NCBI RefSeq assembly: GCF_006538365.1
Contig: NZ_BJKN01000001.1
Coordinates: forward strand, 248,001 to 312,000
DNA from: Moorella sp. E308F
Lineage (GTDB): Bacteria; Bacillota; DSM-521; Neomoorellales; Neomoorellaceae
Direction: 5' to 3'
Length of the DNA: 64,000 bases
Positions 37,272 through 46,716 of this stretch are shown piece after piece. The notes below the pieces were generated by a model. That model searched no databases. It was given only the letters and a program-made list of their open reading frames with translations, and was not told where the DNA came from. Positions within the stretch are counted from its first letter, which is position 1; every line of letters starts with the position of its first letter. A program made the position numbers and the translations under genes.

Positions 37272-39275
37272 CTATATGTTCCGCGCCACCTCGTAGGCGT
37301 CCCAGATGGCTCCCATAATGTTCCGGGGTTCCCGGGAGTCGCCGATGAGATAAAGGCCAGGCATCTTGCCCATCAGGGCGCGGTAAAGTCCCTGCTCGGG
37401 CGTAAACCCTGCCGCCACGACTACCGTATCGGCAGGGAGGGTTGTTCTATGGAAGGATCTGTCAATCAGAATAACGCCCGCGTCAGTTACCTCTAGCAGG
37501 CCGGTACCGGTTCGCCATTCCACCCCTTGATAGCGGAGCATCTCTATGAGCATGATCCGGTTCATATAGGGCACGGGGAGGCCGGCCCGCATCAGGTCGT
37601 CCAGGATCTCAATTATCGTCACCTGCTTGCCCTGCCGGGCCAGCCAGAGGGCGGTTTCGCACCCGGCCAGCCCGCCGCCGATGATCACCACCTTAGCGCC
37701 GGCCTGCTTTTTGCCCAGCAGAATATCAGTTGCCGTGCCTACCTTTTCTTTGTCAATGCCGGGGACGTCGGGCATGGCCGGTTTGGAGCCGGTGGCCACA
37801 ACAACGGCGTCGGGGTTTTGCTCCAGGACCAGTTCCGGGGTAACTTCCCGGTTCAGGTTGATCTCGACCTGCAGTTCCCGCAGTTCGGTTTTATACCATT
37901 CCAACAGGCGCGCGTCGTCTTTTTTGAATTCCGGCACGGCGGCAGCGATGACATGGCCGCCCAGTTGATCACTCTTTTCGTAAAGGGTTACCTGGTGTCC
38001 CCTCAGGGCGGCCACCCGGGCCGCCTCCATGCCGGCCACGCCGCCGCCGATAATCATTACCTTCCGGGCCGAACTTGCCCGCTCGATGCCGTACTCTTTT
38101 TCCCGGCCGCAGGCAGGGTTCACGGCGCAGGACAGGGGCCGGCCCAGGAAGCCCCGCCCCAGGCAGCCGTCATGGCAGCCAATGCAGGGCCGGATCCTGT
38201 CAACCCGTCCCGCTATTACTTTGCTGGCCCATTCAGCATCGGTTAACAGCCCCCGGCCGATGGCTATCATGTCCGCCTTGCCTTCAACCAGGGCCTGCTC
38301 GGCCAGTTCCGGTACTTCCATCCGGCCGGCGACGATCACCGGGACCTTAACCGCTTCTTTTAGCTTTTGGGTTAAAGGCAGGTAACAGCCGTGCTCTTGA
38401 TAGAGGGGCGGGTGGGCCCAGTACCAGGCGTCATAGGAACCGGCGTCGGCGTCAAAGCCGTCGTAACCTGCTGCTTCCAGGATCCTGGCGGCCGCCAGCG
38501 CTTCTTCCACGTCGCGGCCTTTTTCGGTAAACACTTCCCCGGGCAGTCCTCCCTGGCGCCAGTCCTTGATAAAATTCTTGATGCTGAACCTTAGGAGGAC
38601 GGGGAACTCTTTCCCCACCCTCTTTTTAATCTCCTGCACTATTTCGATGGGGAAAGTGAGCCTGCCCCGCAAGTCGCCGCCGTATTTATCCGTGCGGCGG
38701 TTGAACAGGGCGATGGTGAACTGGTCGAGGAGATAGCCCTCATGCATGGCATGAATCTCTACCCCGTCAAACCCGGCCTCTACGGCTATCTCGGCCGCCT
38801 CACCGGCCCTTTTGACCAGTGTTTCGACTTCCCTGGTTGCCAGCTCCCGGCAAGTTATAGCCGGTTCCCAAAAATTAGGAATGGCTGAAGGGGCAACGGG
38901 TTCTCCCGCCAGCATAACCGGCGAGGCCACCCGGCCAAAACCCATACCCAGCTGCAGGAATATCCTGGTTCCATAGGCGTGTACCCTTTCCGTCAGCTCG
39001 CCTGCCGTGGCGATAAAGTGAAAGGGGTTTACGGATATGTTGGGTACCAGCCCGGGTTTGAAGGGTTCGATTTCGTTTTCAATCTTGGTGACACTGGTGA
39101 TGATTAACCCGGTGCCCCCCCTGGCCCGTTCAATATAATAATCTATGGCTCGCTCTGAAAAGCAGCCGTCCGGGGTCACCAGGCCCAGGACACCCATGGG
39201 GGCCATGGCAATTTTATTCTTTACTTCTACCTTACCTATCTTAATGGGTTCAAAAAGTCTGGTATAGGCTGCCAC
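37272..39275 (-). CDS. NADH:flavin oxidoreductase / 2,4-dienoyl-CoA reductase-like iron-sulfur flavoenzyme
   Basis: 667 residues. The N-terminal old-yellow-enzyme barrel (LFEPIKIGKVEVKNKIAMAP, FDGVEIHAMHEGYLLDQF) binds FMN. A cysteine cluster C-x2-C-x3-C-x11-C (CIGCHDGCLGRGF...SCAVNP) binds 4Fe-4S. The C-terminal half has two dinucleotide folds (VMIIGGGVAGMEAARVAA and KVVIIGGGLAGCETALWLA) for FAD and NAD(P)H. Relatives reduce enoyl-CoA esters, bile-acid intermediates or enoates. Convergent with the mta operon; the substrate is unknown. Confidence 0.9.
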   Translation of the reverse strand: MAAYTRLFEPIKIGKVEVKNKIAMAPMGVLGLVTPDGCFSERAIDYYIERARGGTGLIITSVTKIENEIEPFKPGLVPNISVNPFHFIATAGELTERVHAYGTRIFLQLGMGFGRVASPVMLAGEPVAPSAIPNFWEPAITCRELATREVETLVKRAGEAAEIAVEAGFDGVEIHAMHEGYLLDQFTIALFNRRTDKYGGDLRGRLTFPIEIVQEIKKRVGKEFPVLLRFSIKNFIKDWRQGGLPGEVFTEKGRDVEEALAAARILEAAGYDGFDADAGSYDAWYWAHPPLYQEHGCYLPLTQKLKEAVKVPVIVAGRMEVPELAEQALVEGKADMIAIGRGLLTDAEWASKVIAGRVDRIRPCIGCHDGCLGRGFLGRPLSCAVNPACGREKEYGIERASSARKVMIIGGGVAGMEAARVAALRGHQVTLYEKSDQLGGHVIAAAVPEFKKDDARLLEWYKTELRELQVEINLNREVTPELVLEQNPDAVVVATGSKPAMPDVPGIDKEKVGTATDILLGKKQAGAKVVIIGGGLAGCETALWLARQGKQVTIIEILDDLMRAGLPVPYMNRIMLIEMLRYQGVEWRTGTGLLEVTDAGVILIDRSFHRTTLPADTVVVAAGFTPEQGLYRALMGKMPGLYLIGDSREPRNIMGAIWDAYEVARNI

Positions 39276-39366
39276 AATAATTAACCTCCTGCTTTTATCC
39301 AGTTAGTTTTGGTACTCACGATAATTATTGTGCACCAATACCAGCCATTTATAAGCCCTTTCTTTT

Positions 39367-40320
39367 TTATTCGCCCGACTCCTTGTCCCACCGCAAGCCA
39401 CGGTAACTGGGGTGACGCAGGCGGCCGTCCGGCGTCTGTTCCAGGTACTCCACGGTACAGACCAGGCGCGGTTCCACCCAGCGGGGCCGGGTCAGGCCCG
39501 GCACGGGTTCTCCAAAGGGCGGCGGCACCGGCTTGAGTTTTTTTAACTCCGCCAGCAACCTCTGTTCTTCTTCCCGGTCAAAGCCGGTGCCCACCTTGCC
39601 CCGGTAGGCCAGGCGCCCCTGCCGGTAGGTGCCCAGAATGAGGGCACCTAAACGTCGCCCGCCGGTCCCGGGCTCGTACCCCACAATGATAAATTCCTCC
39701 TGGCGGGTATGCCGGATTTTGCGCCAGTGGGAGGAACGCCGGCCGGGAAGGTAGGGGCTGTCTTTGGCCTTGGCCATGACTCCCTCCAGGCCCTGCCTGA
39801 CGCAGGCCGCAAAGAAGGTGGTGCCGTGGGTCTCAATAAAGCTGGAGATAACCAGGTTGTCCCCCGGCCGCACGGCTTCCTGGAGCAAACCTTTACGCCA
39901 ATACAGGGGCCGGGGCATGATGTTTTCGCCCCAGCAGTAAAGGAGATCGAAGGCGACAAAAACGGCCGGGTTTTGCCGAGTGGCCTGCCGGATTTTCAGG
40001 GGGTCGGCCAGTCTCCCCCTGGCCTGGAGGCGGCTGAAGGAGGGTCGGCCTTTCTCTCCCGGGATAATTATCTCCCCGTCCAGGACCGCCGGCTGCATCC
40101 TGACCCACCGGTGCAGGCCGGCCAGCTCGGGAAAAGCCGGGGTGATGTCCAGGAGGTTGCGGGACTGGAGGATAGTTTTCCGGTCCAGGTAAGCCAGGCA
40201 GCGGTAACCGTCCCATTTCACCTCATAAATAAAGTCGGGGGAATCAAAGGGACGGCCGGCCACGGCCAGCATGGGCTTGATTTGAAATACCGGAAGCCGG
40301 CCGCCATTCTCCCCCGTCAT
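39367..40320 (-). CDS. ATP-dependent DNA ligase of bacterial NHEJ (LigD ligase domain)
   Basis: 317 residues. The nucleotidyltransferase motif EVKWDGYR carries the adenylated Lys35. VLDGEIIIP, VFVAFDLLY, EGVMAKAKDSPY and WRKIRH are further ligase motifs, and an OB-fold closes the protein. It contains only the ligase unit of LigD, with polymerase and nuclease parts absent. The start overlaps the ku stop by 4 nt, so the two are co-translated. It should seal double-strand ends held by Ku, for example during spore outgrowth. Confidence 0.93.
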   Translation of the reverse strand: MTGENGGRLPVFQIKPMLAVAGRPFDSPDFIYEVKWDGYRCLAYLDRKTILQSRNLLDITPAFPELAGLHRWVRMQPAVLDGEIIIPGEKGRPSFSRLQARGRLADPLKIRQATRQNPAVFVAFDLLYCWGENIMPRPLYWRKGLLQEAVRPGDNLVISSFIETHGTTFFAACVRQGLEGVMAKAKDSPYLPGRRSSHWRKIRHTRQEEFIIVGYEPGTGGRRLGALILGTYRQGRLAYRGKVGTGFDREEEQRLLAELKKLKPVPPPFGEPVPGLTRPRWVEPRLVCTVEYLEQTPDGRLRHPSYRGLRWDKESGE

Positions 40321-41150
40321 GAGGTCTTGCGCCGCCGGCGGAGTTTCTTTGCTTCTTCATCCCCGGCACCGGCGGCCTTTTCCTGTTTGGCCAGTTCAAT
40401 GCTGGCCTTCAGGGCTTCCATCAGATCGACCACTTTCCCTGTTGCGGGCCGCGCCGGTACCGCCACCTCTTTACCGGCGACTTTAGCTTCGATAATCTCC
40501 AGGAGGGCCTGCCGGTACGCGTCGGTATATTTCTCCGGCTCAAACCGGGCCGCCAGGTTGTTAATCAGGGTGACGGCCATTTTGACCTCATTTTCATGGA
40601 GCTTGACCTCAAAGTTTAATTCCGGCAGCTGCTCTGCCGCCCTGACCTCCCGGGGGTAAAACATGGTGTGCATTACCAGGGTCCTGCCGGAAACCCTTAC
40701 CGCCGCCAGGGATTCCCTGGTCCTTAAACTTACCCTGGCTATGGCGATTTTTCCTGTAGCCTCCATGGCCTGCCGCAGCAGGGCATAGGCTTTCTGCCCC
40801 ATCTCGCCTGGTACCAGGTAATAAGCCCTGTCAAAATAAATGGGGTCAATCTCCTCCAAGTCGACAAAGTCGAGGATGTTAATGCTCCGGGTTGTATCCT
40901 GGGGAATTCCTTCCAGGTCTTCCTCCTGCAAAATTACATACTTGCCCTTTTCGTATTCGTAGCCCCGGACGATCTCCTCCGGGGGAACCTCTACCTGGCA
41001 GTAGGGGCAGTATTTGCGGTACTGGATGGGCGTCCTGCACCTGGCGTGCAGGTAGTTGAACTTGAGATCGCTGCTTTCGGTAGCTTTATAGAGTTTTACC
41101 GGCACATTGACCAGGCCAAAGCTTATCGCGCCTTTCCAGAGGGGGCGCAC
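40317..41150 (-). CDS. ku: Ku protein, DNA end-binding
   Basis: 277 residues from a GTG at 41150 behind GAGGTGAG. RPLWKGAISFGLVNVPVKLYKA is the classical bacterial Ku start, followed by CRTPIQYRKYCPYC and IYFDRAYYLVPGE. The lysine/arginine-rich C-terminal tail (KKLRRRRKTS) is typical of a ligase- and DNA-interacting extension. As a homodimeric ring it holds broken ends and recruits the ligase encoded next to it. Confidence 0.95.
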   Translation of the reverse strand: MRPLWKGAISFGLVNVPVKLYKATESSDLKFNYLHARCRTPIQYRKYCPYCQVEVPPEEIVRGYEYEKGKYVILQEEDLEGIPQDTTRSINILDFVDLEEIDPIYFDRAYYLVPGEMGQKAYALLRQAMEATGKIAIARVSLRTRESLAAVRVSGRTLVMHTMFYPREVRAAEQLPELNFEVKLHENEVKMAVTLINNLAARFEPEKYTDAYRQALLEIIEAKVAGKEVAVPARPATGKVVDLMEALKASIELAKQEKAAGAGDEEAKKLRRRRKTS

Positions 41151-41259
41151 GGCTCTCACCTCAAGGTTTCCAGCGGTAACCCGGGCCGCTCCCGGCACCA
41201 GCTACCTTTGCGCCCCGGGCTTTGCCTGTAGTATCTCCGCCCGGCAGGCAGGCAATACG

Positions 41260-41370
41260 CCGGTGTGGGCCAGTTCCAAGAAGCTCGTTGATGCTGGCTT
41301 CAAAGCCCCTTCCCCTAACGGCGGCATGAACAACAGTTGGCTGAAGGCAGGCTATCAGGTAGTTAAGTAG
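41260..41370 (+). pseudogene. rhodanese-domain gene remnant
   Basis: The plus strand upstream of ku reads SSKKLVDAGFKAPSPNGGMN followed by NSWLKAGYQVVK and a stop. This is the C-terminal signature of a single-domain rhodanese (LVDAGF, NLxGGMNxWxKAGYxVxK). Before it, the sequence decays (CSISARQAGNTPVW in place of the active-site loop), and no start or N-terminal half is present. It overlaps the non-coding upstream side of ku and is probably the tail of a deleted gene. Confidence 0.6.
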
Positions 41371-41382
41371 AAATCACTTACT

Positions 41383-41410
41383 TAATAAGGAGCCTATGGC
41401 CAAGGCTCCC
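41383..41410 (-). terminator. terminator of the khtTU-like genes
   Basis: Read leftward, GGAGCC (41409-41404) pairs with GGCTCC (41394-41389), followed by TTATTAAG, just past the antiporter stop. Confidence 0.55.
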
Positions 41411-41415
41411 TTTAA

Positions 41416-42642
41416 CTATACCGGCCTGCGGGGTTTATTTGTTTCTTTCAAGGCAGGCCAGCCAAAAATGCGCGCCAGCTGGCTGTATATCCACTTGGAT
41501 TCCTTTGTCAGCAAGGGCCCTAGAATGGCCAGAAACAACACATATAAGGCTGCGAAGGGTTGTAGCACCGGCAGTAACCCGCCGGTCTTTGCCAGATTGG
41601 CGAGAATGATGGAGAATTCCCCGCGGGGGGTAATGGTAAGCCCGATATTGGTACACCCCCGGTACGAATAACCGGCCATCCGCCCGGCAAGAATACCGGC
41701 AAGAAAATTACCTGTTAATGTTGCCGCGACGGCAGCCAGGACCGGCCCGACGGCGCCTCCCAGGGTTAAAGGGTCGATGCTCAAACCGAAGCTGAAAAAA
41801 AACAGGGCCCCGAAAAAATCACGGAACGGCACGACAATATGCTCGATGCGGTCGAGATGGTCTGTCTCGGCCAAAATTAAACCCACCAGCAGGGCGCCAA
41901 TAGCTTCCGCCACATGGATAGTCTCGGAAAAACCGGCTACCAGGGTGAGGAAAGCGAAGACCATGAGCATAAAAACTTCATCGGAAGGAACGTTAAACAG
42001 CCTGTTAATTAACGGTGCCAGTTTGCGGCCGGCGAGGATTAAGCCCAGCATAAATCCCAGGGCAAGGGAGGTAGATTTCAACACGCTCGCCGGTGAGGCC
42101 GAACCTGTAAGGACCAGACCGGAAATGATGGATAGATACACTGCTACGAATACGTCCTGGAATAACATAAGCCCCAGGATCATCTCGGTTTCCGGCCGTG
42201 CCGTTCGTTTTAGGTCAACCAGAACCTTGGCAACGATGGCGCTTGAGGAAATAGAAATAAGCCCGGCTACCACCAGGGTTTCCCGCAACGGCCAACCCCA
42301 AATTATAGGTAGAACCATGCCCAGGGTAAAATTTATGGCAATATAGATGGACCCGCCCACCAGTATAGAACGGCCTGCCTTTAATAATCTCCCGACGGAA
42401 AACTCTAGACCGAGGCTGAAAAGGAGAAAGAGTATCCCTACCCGTCCCATAAAATCTATTAAAGGCGCGCTTTTAATAAAGCGAAAATCCAGGATGCCGA
42501 TTACCGGCGCATGGGGGCCTACCACCATACCGGCAAGGATCAAGAGCGGTACAATAGAAACGCGGAACCTGGCGGCAAGGATTCCGGCAAAAGCTGCGAT
42601 AGCTAATGCCAGCCCGATTTCAAGGAGCACCTGTTCGGGCAT
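41416..42642 (-). CDS. K+/H+ antiporter of the CPA2/Kef family (KhtU-like)
   Basis: 408 residues and about 12 membrane helices. Family features include PLLILAGMVVGPHA, GILFLLFSLGLEFSVGRLL, SSSAIVAKVLVD and LMLFQDVFVAVYLS. It lacks a cytosolic RCK domain of its own. The separate protein encoded immediately upstream supplies a TrkA-C-type regulatory domain, as in the KhtTU potassium exporter of Bacillus. It probably exports K+ or related cations under alkaline or osmotic stress. Confidence 0.88.
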   Translation of the reverse strand: MPEQVLLEIGLALAIAAFAGILAARFRVSIVPLLILAGMVVGPHAPVIGILDFRFIKSAPLIDFMGRVGILFLLFSLGLEFSVGRLLKAGRSILVGGSIYIAINFTLGMVLPIIWGWPLRETLVVAGLISISSSAIVAKVLVDLKRTARPETEMILGLMLFQDVFVAVYLSIISGLVLTGSASPASVLKSTSLALGFMLGLILAGRKLAPLINRLFNVPSDEVFMLMVFAFLTLVAGFSETIHVAEAIGALLVGLILAETDHLDRIEHIVVPFRDFFGALFFFSFGLSIDPLTLGGAVGPVLAAVAATLTGNFLAGILAGRMAGYSYRGCTNIGLTITPRGEFSIILANLAKTGGLLPVLQPFAALYVLFLAILGPLLTKESKWIYSQLARIFGWPALKETNKPRRPV

Positions 42643-42644
42643 AA

Positions 42645-43136
42645 CTATATGCCCCCGTGCAAAATCAGCTCTTTACACGCCTTTACCTGCTTCCTGTCCC
42701 CTAAAACTACAATGGTTGCTCCCGGGGTGATGATTTCTTCCGGTCCCGGGTTAAGGACTTTTTCGTCTTTTTTAATTATAGCTATAATAGCAGCGCCAGT
42801 TTTCTTGCGGATTTCTAAATCTCCGATAGTTTTCCCTATTGATCGGGCATCCTTCTCCACTTTATACCATTCAAAAACCATGTCATCCAGGGCCATTTCA
42901 ACCGTTTCCAGTGCTTTTGGCATGTAGGCCATACCGCCGAGAATACCTGCCACACGGCGCGCTTCCGCGTCATCTAGAGTGACCATGGAGATGCTTTCCT
43001 CCGGGTCATTATTATCAAAATGATAAATCTCCCGCCGGCCATCATCATGTACGACAATAACTATCTTATCCCCGCTGCGAGTCTCTATTTGGAATTTTTT
43101 GCCGATACCGGGGAGCTCGGTTTCCTTTATCGACAT
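42645..43136 (-). CDS. TrkA-C domain regulator of the antiporter (KhtT-like)
   Basis: 163 residues from the ATG at 43136 after GGGGGAAGTTAC. The N-terminal half (KETELPGIGKKFQIETRSGD) matches KhtT. The C-terminal RCK-C/TrkA-C domain (SIGKTIGDLEIRKKTGAAII, NPGPEEIITPGATIVVLGD) is the site where KhtT homologues bind cyclic di-AMP. It ends 2 nt before the antiporter start. Ligand is inferred from the family. Confidence 0.86.
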   Translation of the reverse strand: MSIKETELPGIGKKFQIETRSGDKIVIVVHDDGRREIYHFDNNDPEESISMVTLDDAEARRVAGILGGMAYMPKALETVEMALDDMVFEWYKVEKDARSIGKTIGDLEIRKKTGAAIIAIIKKDEKVLNPGPEEIITPGATIVVLGDRKQVKACKELILHGGI

Positions 43137-43226
43137 GTAACTTCCCCCTTGCTTATAATTCACCGCGGCTTTATTTCATTTTAACATAAACCTTCCGGTT
43201 GCCAAAGCTAAGCATACCCTGCTGCT

Positions 43227-44171
43227 TTATATGGCCAGTTCTAACAGGGGTGTTAAATCATTGGGGTGCTCCAGGAGGCCCCGGTACAAGTCGCCCCATT
43301 CTTCCAGGCGGCGCCTGATGGTATGGATATTGAAATCTCCGGGGGCAATCTTCTTCTCCGCCACTTCTTCCCAGGTCAGCGGGGTGGAAACCGGGGCCCC
43401 GGGTAAAGGCCGCAGGCTGTAGGGAAAGGCCATGGACCGCCCCCGTACATTTTGCAGGTAATCCAGGTAGACTCTACCCTCACGCTTCTGGATAAGGTGT
43501 TCGGTGGTAGCCTTTTGCGGGTAAACTTCAACAATCAGTTGCGCCAGGTACCCCATGGCGGCCGTGATTTCCCGGAAGGTCCAGCGGGGATAAAGGGGAA
43601 TGAAAATATGCAGGCCGCTGGCGCCTGAAGTTTTGGGGTAGCCAGTGAGGTGGAATTCCTTTAAAGCCTGGTTGACCAGGAGGGCGATTTCCAGCACATC
43701 AGCAAAGGTTGCCCCTGCCGCAGGATCGAGATCCATGACAGCGATATCCGGGTATTCCAGGTGGCTGGCGCGGGAGAGCCAGGCATGGACCTCGATGCAC
43801 CCCTGGTTGGCCAGCCAGGCCAGGGTTGCTTTGTTATTGCAGAGAACGTAATTGATGGTTTTATCGCTATCGGCGTGGTAGACGGGCAGGGTCGCCACCC
43901 ACTCCGGGGCATAGGCAGGGCACTCTTTCTGGTAAAAAGCCTCCCCTGTAATGCCGTCCGGGTAGCGCTTCAGGACCAGAGGGCGGTCCCGCAGGTAAGG
44001 CAGGATGACAGGGGCCATGTCGACATAATATTCGATGAGATCAAGCTTGGTCAGCCCCTCCGGCCAAAAGATCTTGTCCGGGTTGGTCAGCAGGAGCTGC
44101 TGTCCCGGCAAGCGGGGCCGTATATAGGGCTCAATGTTAACCCGCGGTCCTGTTGTCGTTTCCCGGTCCAT
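43227..44171 (-). CDS. LigD-type DNA polymerase/primase domain protein
   Basis: About 314 residues from the ATG at 44171, with GGCAGGGAT before it; an in-frame ATG at 44237 is also possible. LLLTNPDKIFWPEGLTKLDL opens the archaeo-eukaryotic primase-like POL domain. The catalytic acidic pair is in VMDLDPAAG, with SGASGLHIFIPLYPR and HAWLSRASH conserved. It fills gaps with ribonucleotides or deoxyribonucleotides during NHEJ. The domain is encoded apart from the ligase, so LigD is split into separate polypeptides here. Confidence 0.92.
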   Translation of the reverse strand: MDRETTTGPRVNIEPYIRPRLPGQQLLLTNPDKIFWPEGLTKLDLIEYYVDMAPVILPYLRDRPLVLKRYPDGITGEAFYQKECPAYAPEWVATLPVYHADSDKTINYVLCNNKATLAWLANQGCIEVHAWLSRASHLEYPDIAVMDLDPAAGATFADVLEIALLVNQALKEFHLTGYPKTSGASGLHIFIPLYPRWTFREITAAMGYLAQLIVEVYPQKATTEHLIQKREGRVYLDYLQNVRGRSMAFPYSLRPLPGAPVSTPLTWEEVAEKKIAPGDFNIHTIRRRLEEWGDLYRGLLEHPNDLTPLLELAI

Positions 44172-44370
44172 ATCCCTGCCGCCACCCCCTTTACTCCCGG
44201 GCTGCCGGTAGTATTCCCTACCTCGGTTAAAGTTCATTCGGGCGCATCAGGGGCCCATTAATATCATGGGTTATGCTAGAGCCCGGGTAAAAATTTGCCA
44301 TAATGACGGGAACCATTGCCTCCCTTCCGGCGTCTGTAAAATTAGGAAAAAACGAAAGGAGGCATAATCC

Positions 44371-46665
44371 ATGCATCACGCTCAAAAACCCCTTAAGTCC
44401 CTGGCCCTGCTGGCCCTTTTCTTCCTGCTGGCGGGGTTCTTCCCCGCCGCCCCGGCCGGGGCGGCTGATGTAACTATTTTTGTCGACGGCCGGGAGCTAA
44501 ACCTGGAGGAACCGGCTGTTATCCAGGACGGCTACGTCCTGGCGCCCGTACGGGCCCTGGCACAGGCCCTCCGGGCGCAGGTAGCCTGGAAGGAGGCGAA
44601 CAGAGAAGTAATAATAACCGGGCCGCAGACAACCATCAGGATGGTCGCCGGCAGCAAAGAGGTATTTAAAAACGATATAAAGTACACCCTGGCCGTACCC
44701 GTGCAGATACGCAACGGCCGCGTACTGGCGCCGGTGCGCTTCCTGGCGGAATCCCTGGGCGCCGGGGTCTCTTGGAACAGCCTGACCCTGACGGTAGCCA
44801 TCACCACCCCGCTGCCTGCGGTACCGGAACGGGTATACGCGGCGCCCTTCCCGGCCAGGGTGGCCTTCACCGCCAACAACGACCTCTGGCTCCTGGACGG
44901 CAGCCAGGCCGGGGCCGGGCCGGTCCAGGTGACGAAGGACGGTGCCGTGCAAATCCTGGGCTGGTCCCCCGACGGCCAGTGGCTGGCCTACCTGCAACGG
45001 GAAAAGCAGGAAGAGTGGGCCGCCAAGCCTTACCTCTGGGTGGTTAAGGCCGACGGGAGTGGCGCCTTCCAGGTAGACCCGCGGCCGGTACTTGGGCAAC
45101 CGGCATGGTCGCCTTGTGAAAATACCCTGGCCTACAGCACTGGCGGTCCCGGCGGCGGCTACGCCCCGGACATGAACTTGAAGCTAGCCACCATCAAAGA
45201 CGGCCGGGTACAGGTAATGGCCTTGCTGCCGGACAGAAGCGAGCTGGTACAGGACTTCGCCTGGGCTCCGGACGGCCAGAGCCTGGCCGTCTCCCTGCCG
45301 CGCACTGAAGATCAGCCTCTGCGTATCGACCGCCTGACCTTGAAGGGCGAACGCAGCAACCTTCTAACCCTGGGCGAGGCCGGCACCCCCATAGGTGAGG
45401 TCTACCCCTCCTTTGCTTATGGTTTTAGCTGGTCGCCCGGCGGCCGCTACCTGGCCTATCACCTGCACCCCAACTCGGCGTCCCTGGCCGCCGACGGCGT
45501 TGACCTTCAGGTCCTGGACCTGGAGCAGCCCGGCAAGCCCCTGGACCTGGGGGTAACACTTAATTACTCCGGGTGGCTGGCCTGGTCCCCGGACGGCAGC
45601 CGGTTAGCCTATATCCGGGGCGGCGGCCGGGATACCACTATTGACAAGCGACTTACCATCGTAGACCTGGAGGCCGGGGGTAAGATCATCGATTACGGCC
45701 AGGCCGGCCAGGTAGACACTATGCCGGTGTGGCTGCCCGCCGCAGATGGCGGCGTCCTCTTCTGCCGCGGCCCGGAGAATAAGTACTGGAAGGGCAACCA
45801 GGAAAACGACGCCCGGGTCCTGGTGCCCGGCCAGCGCATTTGGTGGCAGAAGCTTGATGGTAAAGCCGTGCCCGTAACCTCCGGCCCGGCGGGCTCCGCC
45901 GACTACTACCCCTCAGTCTCCCCGGACGGCCAGAATCTTACCTACTTGCGCCTGGACCGCCGCGACAGCGGTTCCCTCTACCAGCAGCCCCTGGCCGGCG
46001 GCCCGGCGGTAGAACTGGTGCGGAACGTAACCGGCTCATCCGGTTACTACGGCAACTACCAACCTGCATGGGTGAGCATCTACTACCTGAACCAAACCGC
46101 CCGGGTAAGCGGGAAACTGGTGGTCAGCGACGTGGAAGGCCGCCACTATGAGCTGGAAACAGCTCAGGGGCGCCTGGTCCTGGTGCCGGACAAAGATTAT
46201 CCTGCCGCCGCCCGAGACCTGGAAAAATACGCCGGCCAGGAGGTGATGATAACCGGCGTTATTACCCGGGAAGCCAGCCTGTACATGCGCGGTCCCTTAC
46301 TGCGGGTTCGGTCCGTCATCCCGGCCGGTGGCATACCGGCCCCTGCTGCCCGGCTAACCAGCTTTGCCATTGACCGGCCCAACCTGGTGGTTAAGGGCCG
46401 GTATCTGGCCCGGGTGGAGATCTGGGCCATACCGGCGGGAACGGGTATAACGGAGAAGGATTACACCCTCCTGGGCCCGACCGTCAAGAAAGTTGAAACC
46501 GGCGGTGAACAGGTCTGGATCTTCCCCATCCCTAAAGAAACCATCCTGGCTACCGCGCTCTTTGCCCGGGGCTATGATGAACAGGGTCGCGATGTCGGCA
46601 GGGTCGCCCTGCCTGTCGAAGGCGTCACGGCATTGAATAAAGCCCTGGGAACTGTGAGCAATTAA
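44371..46665 (+). CDS. secreted CuAO-N/beta-propeller protein
   Basis: 764 residues. A signal peptide (LKSLALLALFFLLAGFFPAA) ends near residue 32. Two copper-amine-oxidase-N repeats follow (DGYVLAPVRALAQALRAQ and NGRVLAPVRFLAESLGAG). A TolB/WD40-like beta-propeller covers about 170-560, with repeats of the type LGWSPDGQWLAYL, FAWAPDGQSLAVS and FSWSPGGRYLAYH. The last 200 residues look like an OB-like and an Ig-like domain. ATG follows AAAGGAGGCATAATCC. It probably scaffolds proteins or binds wall components; no enzymatic motif was seen. Confidence 0.82.
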   Translation: MHHAQKPLKSLALLALFFLLAGFFPAAPAGAADVTIFVDGRELNLEEPAVIQDGYVLAPVRALAQALRAQVAWKEANREVIITGPQTTIRMVAGSKEVFKNDIKYTLAVPVQIRNGRVLAPVRFLAESLGAGVSWNSLTLTVAITTPLPAVPERVYAAPFPARVAFTANNDLWLLDGSQAGAGPVQVTKDGAVQILGWSPDGQWLAYLQREKQEEWAAKPYLWVVKADGSGAFQVDPRPVLGQPAWSPCENTLAYSTGGPGGGYAPDMNLKLATIKDGRVQVMALLPDRSELVQDFAWAPDGQSLAVSLPRTEDQPLRIDRLTLKGERSNLLTLGEAGTPIGEVYPSFAYGFSWSPGGRYLAYHLHPNSASLAADGVDLQVLDLEQPGKPLDLGVTLNYSGWLAWSPDGSRLAYIRGGGRDTTIDKRLTIVDLEAGGKIIDYGQAGQVDTMPVWLPAADGGVLFCRGPENKYWKGNQENDARVLVPGQRIWWQKLDGKAVPVTSGPAGSADYYPSVSPDGQNLTYLRLDRRDSGSLYQQPLAGGPAVELVRNVTGSSGYYGNYQPAWVSIYYLNQTARVSGKLVVSDVEGRHYELETAQGRLVLVPDKDYPAAARDLEKYAGQEVMITGVITREASLYMRGPLLRVRSVIPAGGIPAPAARLTSFAIDRPNLVVKGRYLARVEIWAIPAGTGITEKDYTLLGPTVKKVETGGEQVWIFPIPKETILATALFARGYDEQGRDVGRVALPVEGVTALNKALGTVSN

Positions 46666-46678
46666 CCATCTGACTGCT

Positions 46679-46716
46679 AAAGCTTTAGCTCCGGTCAACC
46701 GGAGCTAAAGCTTTTT
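46679..46716 (+). terminator. strong intrinsic terminator
   Basis: A perfect 17-bp stem AAAGCTTTAGCTCCGGT / ACCGGAGCTAAAGCTTT with a 2-nt CA loop, ending in a T run, 14 nt after the propeller gene. Confidence 0.92.

Noticed and set aside
37219-37296. A 25-codon ORF with a GGAGG site after mtaB
   Set aside because: It runs into the 3' end of the convergent flavin oxidoreductase and codes for nothing recognisable; probably chance.
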